The position numbers and the translations under genes were made by a program. 64,000 nucleotides of DNA, from contig NZ_JAHTKP010000006.1 in the NCBI RefSeq assembly GCF_019192735.1, positions 186,001-250,000 on the forward strand. The letters run 5' to 3'. The notes beneath the pieces are model-generated. The model did no database searches. It saw nothing but the letters and a program-made list of their open reading frames with translations, and was not told the origin of the DNA. This document shows positions 40,935-48,500 of this stretch, piece after piece (position 1 is the first letter of the stretch; every line of letters starts with the position of its first letter). The DNA comes from Kitasatospora aureofaciens. Its GTDB lineage: Bacteria; Actinomycetota; Actinomycetes; Streptomycetales; Streptomycetaceae.

Positions 40935-41315
40935 TCAGCGGCCTCGCTCGGTGCCGCCCGCTTCCAGAGCTTCGACGCGGGCACGCAGGGCGGTGAGCTG
41001 TTCGAGCGTCTCGGCCAGTGCCAGCTCCAATGCCTCGACGCGCGCCGCCGTCCCGCCGACGGGCGCGTTCCCCGCCTCCCCGTCACCTGAGTCACCGTCG
41101 GCGTCGGGGTGGGCGACGAAGGCTCCCTTGCCGGGGCGGGAGATCGCGTAGCCGTCCTGCTTCAGCAGTGCCATGGCCTTCTGCACGGACAGGCTGGAGG
41201 CCCCGTACTCCGCCATCAACACGGCCTGCGTCGGCAGCGCGTCCCCCGGCTTCAGCCCACCGGAGCGGATCCGCTCCCGCAGGGCCTCGGCGATGACCTC
41301 GAACGTCAGCAGCAC
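40935..41315 (-). CDS. GntR-family regulator of the integrative element (KorSA-like role)
   Basis: This ~126-residue protein has a GntR winged helix (EVIAEALRERIRSGGLKPGD, SLSVQKAMALLKQDGYAISR, KGAFVA) and a C-terminal coiled coil (RVEALELALAETLEQLTALR). KorSA-type GntR repressors control rep-xis-int in pSAM2-like elements, and this gene is divergent from that block. GTG 41315 has GGGGGG upstream; GTG 41357 is also in frame. Confidence 0.85.
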   Translation of the reverse strand: MLLTFEVIAEALRERIRSGGLKPGDALPTQAVLMAEYGASSLSVQKAMALLKQDGYAISRPGKGAFVAHPDADGDSGDGEAGNAPVGGTAARVEALELALAETLEQLTALRARVEALEAGGTERGR

Positions 41316-41655
41316 CGTGCCACCCCCCGGTCCACGCCCCCGCCGCCCCACCGTCACCGCAGGTCACCCCGCCTTCTCTGCGCCACTACCACCGAAACCC
41401 GGCCCGTCCAAACCGGAAAACAGGGCCACAGTACCCGCATCCCAACCACCCACCGAAACAGATGAGGAGGGATGCACTTGAATGCGCCCTTGAAGCGATG
41501 CTACCTTCACGCACCGCCGGTGATCACCATCGCTGACCAGGTCAGACGCCCCCGGCCCACCACCCACGCGCACGGTTCCCTCGCACGCCGACCACTCGGG
41601 TCGCCCCTCAGTCACCTCTCCTCTTCTCTCACCCCCTGCCGGAGGTCTGTCCCCC
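41316..41655. promoter_or_regulatory. Intergenic region before repSA
   Basis: About 340 bases separate the GntR gene from repSA, and no gene is seen. GGAGG at 41641-41645 is the ribosome site of repSA. It should contain the repressor-controlled promoter of the rep-xis-int operon, but no clear -10/-35 pair stands out. Confidence 0.4.
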
Positions 41656-43386
41656 ATGCCCGCGCAGCTCCAACTCCTGGCCCCCGCACCCACGTCCGCT
41701 CCCGCAAGCGGGGCATTCGCCGCACCGGCGGACGCGGGGAGCGCCAACGTGTCCGCGAACAGGGACTCGGCGCTGGAACGCCGGGCGCGACTGACCGCCA
41801 GGCTGGCCAAGCTCGCCGCCGCCGGACACCTCGCATCCCTGGCCCGGCAGATCGGCTCCCTCGGCGGCTGCGCCCGCCCGATCCGGATGACCGGACACCG
41901 CACCCGCCTGGACACTGCCACCGGCCAGATCCTCGACCACCTCGACACCCGCCACCTGCCCGCCGGCGAACTCCTGGTGCGCTGCGGCAACCGCCGCACC
42001 ACCCGCTGCCCGGCCTGCTCCACCCTCTACCGCTACGACACCTACCAGCTCATCGCCGCCGGACTACGCGGCGGCAAGACCGTCCCGGTCAGCGTCGCCA
42101 CCCACCCCCGCGTCTTCGCCACCCTCACCGCCCCCGGCTTCGGCCCCGTCCACAACCAACCCGGCACCGCCCCCTGCACCTGCGGCACCCGCCACCCCGA
42201 CGGCGACCCGCTCCTCGGCACGCCGCTGACCCCGCAGCGGTACGACTACACCGGCGCGGTCCTGTGGAACGCCCACGCTCCCGCCCTGTGGGCTCGCTTC
42301 ACCACCCACCTGCGCCGAGAGATCGCCAACGCCGCCGGACTGACCCAGCGCACCCTGCGCCACCACGCCACGCTCTCCTACGCCAAGGTCGCCGAGTACC
42401 AAAAGCGCGGCCAGATCCACTTCCACACCGTCATCCGCCTCGACGGACCCACCGGCCCCGCCAGCACCCCTCCCGCCTGGGCCACCACCGAACTCCTTGA
42501 TCACGCCGTCCGCGCCGCTGCCAAGCGCACCCGCGTCCAGCACCAACACCTCTCCGGGGCTGGGGAGGCCGACCGGGCACAGCCGCCGGAGCCCTCGGTG
42601 TTCCGGTTCGGGCGGCAGATCGATGTCCGCGCGATCCGCAGTACCGACTTCACCGGCGACGGCCCAGTCACCGACCGGCACGTCGCCGCCTACATCGCCA
42701 AGTACGCCACCAAGGGAGCCGAGACCACCACCGGCACCCTCGACCGCCGACTGCGCTTCCTGGCCGAACTCGCCCAGTACGACCTCGCCGACCACGCCCG
42801 CCGCATGATCCACACCGCCTGGCACCTCGGCGCACGCCCTGAGCACGCCCACCTCCGCCTGCGCCAGTGGGCCCACATGCTCGGCTTCCGAGGCCACTTC
42901 TCCACCCGCACCCGCCGCTACTCCACCACCCTCACCCACCTCCGAGCCGAACGCACCACCTGGCGCACCCGTCAAGACGACGCCTCCTCTGCCTCGACGC
43001 CGCTCGACCCGGCCCTGGTCGGCCGACACGCCGGTCAGGAACCGACTGGTGAGGGCCAGCCGGTCACTGACCGGCACAGTGACCGCGATGACCGCGCTGA
43101 CCTGACCGCCGGTCACACCGACCCCGGTCCCGGTCACCGCGCCGGTCACCGAGCGAAGGACGGGCGATCCGGCGGCGCGGACACGACTCTGGTGATCTCG
43201 CGCTGGCAGTACGCGGGAACCGGCCTCCTGCCCGAACTCGCCCACCTCACTGACCTCCTGGCCACCACACCGCGCCCTCGACCCGAGCACCCGAGCCGCC
43301 CCCGGCATGCGCGGCGCCCCGGTGACCGAGCCGGTCACTCCACCGGCCCGGTCACCGCCACTGTCCAGGCGGAGGCGGTCGCGTGA
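41656..43386 (+). CDS. repSA: RepSA-type rolling-circle replication initiator
   Basis: This 576-residue initiator resembles pSAM2 RepSA and lets an excised element replicate. It has the HUH metal motif in GQIHFHTVIRLDG, a Cys-rich CGNRRTTRCPACSTLY segment, and the catalytic-tyrosine motif VAAYIAKYATKG. The C-terminus is disordered and encoded by DNA with many CCGGTCAC repeats (43060-43350). Its stop overlaps the xis start (GTGA). Start ATG 41656 is 10 bases after GGAGG. Confidence 0.93.
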   Translation: MPAQLQLLAPAPTSAPASGAFAAPADAGSANVSANRDSALERRARLTARLAKLAAAGHLASLARQIGSLGGCARPIRMTGHRTRLDTATGQILDHLDTRHLPAGELLVRCGNRRTTRCPACSTLYRYDTYQLIAAGLRGGKTVPVSVATHPRVFATLTAPGFGPVHNQPGTAPCTCGTRHPDGDPLLGTPLTPQRYDYTGAVLWNAHAPALWARFTTHLRREIANAAGLTQRTLRHHATLSYAKVAEYQKRGQIHFHTVIRLDGPTGPASTPPAWATTELLDHAVRAAAKRTRVQHQHLSGAGEADRAQPPEPSVFRFGRQIDVRAIRSTDFTGDGPVTDRHVAAYIAKYATKGAETTTGTLDRRLRFLAELAQYDLADHARRMIHTAWHLGARPEHAHLRLRQWAHMLGFRGHFSTRTRRYSTTLTHLRAERTTWRTRQDDASSASTPLDPALVGRHAGQEPTGEGQPVTDRHSDRDDRADLTAGHTDPGPGHRAGHRAKDGRSGGADTTLVISRWQYAGTGLLPELAHLTDLLATTPRPRPEHPSRPRHARRPGDRAGHSTGPVTATVQAEAVA

Positions 43387-43568
43387 CCGTCGACGCCGAA
43401 CTCCTCACCGTTCCCGAGGTCATGGCGCGCCTGAAGATCAGCCGCTCCACCGTCTACGACCTCATCCGCACCCGGCGACTGGCCTCGATCACCATCGGCC
43501 GCGCCCGCCGCATCCCCACCCACGCCCTGACCGCCCTCGTCCACCATCAACTCGCAGAGGCAGCCTGA
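43383..43568 (+). CDS. xis: Excisionase (MerR/AlpA-like helix-turn-helix)
   Basis: The 61-residue protein reads LTVPEVMARLKISRSTVYDL, IRTRRLASITIGRARRIPTH, a helix-turn-helix typical of excisionases on streptomycete elements. It would bend the attachment site for excision by Int. Overlaps of one to four bases with repSA and int show one coupled operon. Confidence 0.93.
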   Translation: MTVDAELLTVPEVMARLKISRSTVYDLIRTRRLASITIGRARRIPTHALTALVHHQLAEAA

Positions 43569-44887
43569 TGACCACCACCCCCGACACCAACCCCGCCCCC
43601 GCCGGTTCGCGCAGGGTCCGCGCCAATGGCGACGGCACCGTCTACCAGCGCAAGGACGGCCGCTGGGAAGCCGCCGGCTACGTCCTGGCCGTCGGCGACA
43701 CCCGCAAGCGCGTCCGTGTCTACGGCACCACCCGCAAGGACGCCCTCGCCAAGCTCACCGAGAAGATCGCCACCAGCAACCGCGGAGTCCCCGCCCCCTC
43801 TGCACAGGGCAGCGTCGCAGCATTCCTCACCTACTGGCTGGAGACCGTCGCCGTCCATCGCCTCCGCGAGAACACCCACACCCGCTACACCGCCTGCACC
43901 CGCCTCTACCTCATCCCCGGCCTCGGCAAGAAGAAGCTCTCCAAGCTCACCGCCAAGGACGTCCGCACCTGGCTCGACCAACTCCGCACCACCTGCCAGT
44001 GCTGCGCACGTGGCCTCGACACCGCCCGCGACCAGCCCCAGTGCTGCGCCGCCGGCAAGTGCTGCTCCAAGCGGCTCTCCCCGCTGACCCTCGCCTACGT
44101 CCACTCCGTGCTCAAATCCGCGCTGGAGCACGCCGTCCGGGAGGAGGAGATTCCTCGCAACGTCGCCCGCAACGTGCGCATGGGCACACCCCGCCCCCGC
44201 CGCTTCGAGCCGCTGACCGTCGACGAGGCCCGCGACCTCCTCACCGCTGTGCGCGGTCACCGGCTTCAGGCCCTCTTCGAGCTCGCCCTGCGCACTGGCC
44301 TGCGCAAGGGCGAACTCCTCGGCCTGCGCTGGGAAGACCTCGACCTGATCGGCGGCACCGCCAGCATCCGCCGAACCCTCCAGCGCACCAACAGTGGTGG
44401 TCTCACCGCCCTGCCCACCAAGACGCAGAGCTCAGAGCGTCGCATCGCCCTGCCCACCGAATGCCTGCACTCGCTGCGGGACCATCGCGACCGACAGGCC
44501 CAGGAGCGCGAAGCGGCAGGCGAAGGCTGGTCGGACAGCTGCTACGTCTTCACCGCCCCGGGCGGCGGCCCGATCGAAGGGGCCACCCTCACCCGGCACT
44601 TCAACACCCTGCTCCGCCGGGCAACGCTTCGCCGTATCCGCTTCCACGACCTCAGGCACACGGCGGCGACCCTCCTCCTGGAACAGGGCGTCGAACTCGT
44701 CGTGATCAAGGAGCTTCTCGGACACGCCCACATCGGCGTCACCGCCACCGTGTACGCCCACGTCCGGCTCCGCCTCCAACGAGACTCCATCGACCTCCTC
44801 GGCCAGGCCCTCCGCGACGCCATCGACCCCGCCACCGAGCGGGACGACGGCGACGAACCGCCAGTTTGTGCAGCACCCGTCCGCTGA
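43568..44887 (+). CDS. int: Tyrosine site-specific integrase
   Basis: This 439-residue recombinase has an N-terminal arm-binding region (NGDGTVYQRKDGRWEAAGYV), a core-binding domain from about 75, and a catalytic domain with Arg in TGLRKGEL, HDLRHTAATLLL, LGHAHIG and the nucleophile Tyr in TATVYAHVR. A Cys-rich insert (CQCC...QCC...CC, about 140-172) may bind zinc. The C-terminal half is nearly the same as the remnant at 36391. The ATG overlaps the xis stop by one base. Confidence 0.95.
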   Translation: MTTTPDTNPAPAGSRRVRANGDGTVYQRKDGRWEAAGYVLAVGDTRKRVRVYGTTRKDALAKLTEKIATSNRGVPAPSAQGSVAAFLTYWLETVAVHRLRENTHTRYTACTRLYLIPGLGKKKLSKLTAKDVRTWLDQLRTTCQCCARGLDTARDQPQCCAAGKCCSKRLSPLTLAYVHSVLKSALEHAVREEEIPRNVARNVRMGTPRPRRFEPLTVDEARDLLTAVRGHRLQALFELALRTGLRKGELLGLRWEDLDLIGGTASIRRTLQRTNSGGLTALPTKTQSSERRIALPTECLHSLRDHRDRQAQEREAAGEGWSDSCYVFTAPGGGPIEGATLTRHFNTLLRRATLRRIRFHDLRHTAATLLLEQGVELVVIKELLGHAHIGVTATVYAHVRLRLQRDSIDLLGQALRDAIDPATERDDGDEPPVCAAPVR

Positions 44888-44915
44888 CGTTGCCGTCAAC
44901 TACTGCCGTCAGACA
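44888..44915. promoter_or_regulatory. Repeats after int resembling the attachment arms
   Basis: GTTGCCGTCAACTACTGCCGTCAGAC contains TGCCGTCA twice, 12 bases apart. Related sequence follows the integrase remnant (37028-37052) and occurs in arms A and B. These may be arm-type Int binding sites or a conventional att site. Confidence 0.45.
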
Positions 44916-44920
44916 CCCAG

Positions 44921-44950
44921 GGGCCCGCCGGGAACAAGCCCGGCGGGCCC
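44921..44950 (+). terminator. Terminator after int
   Basis: GGGCCCGCCGGG and CCCGGCGGGCCC form a 12-bp perfect stem with a six-base loop. Confidence 0.85.
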
Positions 44951-45190
44951 TCCGAATTTAAACCCGGCCTCATTACTCTCAGCCTTGCAAGGCAAGCTCC
45001 ATCAGGACCGCCGGGTATTGCCGGAAGCGTTTGCCTCCCCAGGCCAGCCGGTACGGAGGAAGGTGACTTCGCTACTCACGCGGGCGGCCCACCTCGAGGA
45101 ATTTCCGATAAACGAGGTGTAGTAGCCATGAGGCCCCGCCGGATGACCATCACCCGGCGGGGCTCTCCATACCCGCTCGCGAATAGAGGC
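44951..45190. other. Spacer between int and immunity gene 3
   Basis: No convincing gene lies here. A 10-bp perfect hairpin GCCCCGCCGG/CCGGCGGGGC sits at 45133-45163. No copy of the repeat core is found in this spacer, which matters for locating the element's right boundary. Confidence 0.5.
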
Positions 45191-45220
45191 GGCGAGACCC
45201 CGGCCGGCCAGGATCTCGCC
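45191..45220 (-). terminator. Terminator after immunity gene 3
   Basis: GGCGAGA and TCTCGCC flank a GC-rich loop that can extend pairing (CCCCGGCC/GGCC). It lies 12 bases past the immunity stop on the minus strand. Confidence 0.6.
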
Positions 45221-45231
45221 GTCAATGAAAG

Positions 45232-45510
45232 CTAGGTTGCCTTGAAGTACGGAAGCCCTCGCTCCGCTCGAGCTGACATCTCCTCGTACGACGCGACCAT
45301 CAAAGCGACTTGCTCCACCAGCTCACGCATGGGATAGGAGACCTCCTCCGCATCCCCACTCTCGATGGCCCTGGAGAGCTCTTCCACTGTCTCCTGCAGG
45401 CACTTCAGAGAATCGCCCTGGATCGACAACGCCGGGTACTTCCTGTCTGGCAGCTGCACGAGAGCGAGGTTTCCAGCGCTTCCCAACAGCTGCGCAGTCT
45501 GATCCGCCAT
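45232..45510 (-). CDS. DUF6959-like putative immunity protein for the Rhs toxin
   Basis: The 92-residue protein (LALVQLPDRKYPALSIQGDS, LKCLQETVEELSRAIESGD) fits the DUF6959 pattern of a short beta part, LPxRxxPxxxIQGDSL, then helices. It begins nine bases after the rhs stop, the usual place for the cognate immunity gene. It would neutralise the nucleotidyltransferase-like tip. Direct proof is lacking. Confidence 0.78.
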   Translation of the reverse strand: MADQTAQLLGSAGNLALVQLPDRKYPALSIQGDSLKCLQETVEELSRAIESGDAEEVSYPMRELVEQVALMVASYEEMSARAERGLPYFKAT

Positions 45511-45519
45511 AACTCACCC

Positions 45520-48500
45520 TTAACAAGTCGGATGGAACGTAATGTAAGGCTCCGTGTCAACCAGCGGGCCAGTGAAGATATCCTGCTGACGTCCGAGGCC
45601 CACGGTGATGTCAGCCTTCGGCAGTGAACTCGAGACCGAATGTTTGACGCGACTGTTGATCCCAGTAATGACATAGTCCCAGTCAGACGTGGGTCCAGGG
45701 GTTCCGGCCGCCCGACTACCCACGACGGAGATCGGTTGGCCGATCCTATTCGCCGCGTTCTGGATCCTACGGATCTCCGATAGCGTCAGGTTGTCCAGAC
45801 TCGCACCCGGGCCGACCTCCGGGCCAGGCTGATCGCTGTTATGTACAAGGACGGGCGTGTCCCCGGCGAGTACATAGTACGTGTGAAGGTTGGCGACGGT
45901 CAGATTGTGGGCAACTCGCGGTGCGGTGGTGTAGGTACGGGTTGCGAGCACCAGGACAACGCCACGCCCAGGGGAATAGAGCCGGTGGCCCACCTGAAGA
46001 TCCTGAGCGTCAACCCAGGTCCGAGCTGTTTCGTCCCAGTAAGGGTGATGAGCAGTCGAGACCAGCGGGTCCGCTACGCGAGGAGCAACCTTCTCGCCCG
46101 GAGTTGCGAGTGTTAGTTCCGTGAACTGGGTGTCACCACGGCCGATTATCTTGGCCATGACCGGTTCTGTTGCCGTCCGGCCCGTGTTCGGGTCAGTCGC
46201 CATGACGGAATCGCCGGGTTTTACATCACCGATAGGCTTGGCACTTCCATCAGCCATCAGGACGGGTGTATCCGGCGGGAAGCTGTTGAACTCACATGCT
46301 GCAGCTGCCGCTTCTTCCGGCGCCAGCCCTTTCGCTACCCTCCGTGTCGCGATCGCCATGAGGAGCATTCCAACGGCTTCGCCACCTGTGTAAGCGTACT
46401 CACCGTTCTGGATTTGGTTGTAGATCTGGTTTCCGGTGTCAACTAGCGCGGCACCGGCCTTGATCGACATCGCGATCGGGTTTGCCGACGTGGCGACCGA
46501 CTTGCAGGCGTCCCCGCTCCAGTCGATCACGCAGCCCTTGAGGTCACCGAGTGGCTGGAGCGCTCCCTTGACGGTCCCGACGATGCTGTCCTTGAAGCCA
46601 TCCCAGAATCCGCGCTTCTTGGGCTTCGGGGGTGGCGGAGCAATTGGCCTGATCGGCTTGTAGCCCGGGGCGCTGTCGATCAGCCGATACAGAGCAGAAT
46701 CCGAAACGTAGTTCGCCGTCGTCTCAGCTGCGTTCTTCATGGTGATCGTTCCGGCCGAGCCGCAGTCGTAGAGCGTGCCGCACTCCTCGGACTTGAGGCC
46801 GTTGGGGTCAGAGCGGTTGACCGGGTCGTCGTTGCCGTAGGCGTAGGCGTTCCATTGGAGTGGATCGCCTGCGTCCAGGATCGGGTCGGGGCTGAGGAAG
46901 CGGCCCGTGGTGGGCTGGTACTGCCGGGCGCCGAGGTTGGTGAAGCCGGTGGTGTCGTCCTTGAGGCCGTTGACGAAGCCCTTGTCGCCCGACCACGAGC
47001 TGGCCAGGGAGCCGGCTCCGCGGGGTGCGCCGAAGGGGTCGAAGGAGCGGCGGGACTCGTTCGTCGTCGTCGAGTCGATGGACAGGGCGTTGCTGCCGTG
47101 GCGGTCGGCGAATTGATAGGTGAGCTTGTCCGGGCCCTGGCGGACCAGGGTGACGCCTCCCGGGATGCTGTAGTAGCGAGTGCCGGTGCTGGTCTTGCTG
47201 TTGGTGTCGTAGGTGAGTTCGTCGCCGCCGCCGAGGTTGACGGTGGTCTTGCCAGGGTTGCGGCGCACGATCTGGTTGCCGTCGGCGTCGTAGACGTACG
47301 TCGTGGTCTGCCCGCCCTGAGTCAGCGAGGCGAGCTTGCCCTCGATGTCCCAGGCCAGTGTTGCGCCGTTCGCGGCGTCCGTCGCGTTCCAGGTGGAACT
47401 CGACCACTTCTCCTGCCAGTTCGGTGCGTAGACACTGAACTTGCCGTCGTCCTGGACGACCGCGAAGTAGCCGCTCCCAGCACCGGCCACGGTCTGCGAG
47501 GACCACAGCATGGTGCGCTGCGGGTCGTAGACCACGAAGTTGCCGTCGTCCTGCATGGTCGCCCAGGCGCCCGGGTGGTTCTGGGTGTTGGTGGACCAGA
47601 TGGCCTGGCCGGTGCGCAGGGAGCTGAGCACCAGGTTGCCGTCGGCCTGCATCGCGAGCTGGACGCTGTTGGAGCGCACCGACTCGCCGGAGTTGAGGAC
47701 CAAGCCGGCGCCCAGCGTCTTGTTACCGCCGGGGTTACTGATCTGCGTGGTGTTGCCGGCCGCGTCGTACTGGTCGGTGCCCTGGTTGTAGGAGCCGCCG
47801 GCGAACGTGGACTTGCCGGTGGCCAGCGCGTGCGGGCCTCCGGTTCCGCCGCCCGTGCCGGCCGCGGTGGTCGGCGCATTGCGGGTGCCAGGGGCCGGGA
47901 AGGTCTGGTCGACCGTCGCGTCCTTGGTCGGATCCCCCACCAGGCTGTGGTTGACCAGCTTGGTGCGGTTGCCGGCAGTGTCGTAGGTGTAGTCCTGCCA
48001 GTAGGCGGCACTGCCGCCGACGGTGGTCTTGGCCGGCGCGGTCGCCCCGCTGGTGGGCGTGGCATTGGCGCAGGCGCCCTGACCGCCGAGCGACGGGGTT
48101 GGCTGGTTGAGCTGCCCGGTGTCGCTCCACGCGGTGGTGAGGCGGCCCAGGTAGTCGTAGGTGAAGCACTGCAGGTCGGTGGCGGCCGGGGTGTTGTCGG
48201 GAATGGCCCGGATCGCGGTGACCTTGCCGGCCGGGTTGTAGGCGTAGGTCGTGTTCTGGACGGTGCCGGTGGTGGCGGTCTGCTTGTCGACGTATTGGGT
48301 CAGCAGGCGTCCGGTCGGCTCGTCGTAGGTGTTGGTCGCGACGATCTGGGTGCCCCACGGGTTCATGGTGGAGCGGATGTTGCGCCCGTAGGCGTCCCAG
48401 TCCGCTTGGCGGAGGTAGGTGATGCCCGCGCCGCCCATGTCGCTGAGGAGGCCGTTGGCCTCGTAGTTGTAGGTGATCGATTCCTGGGCGAGATCGCCTG

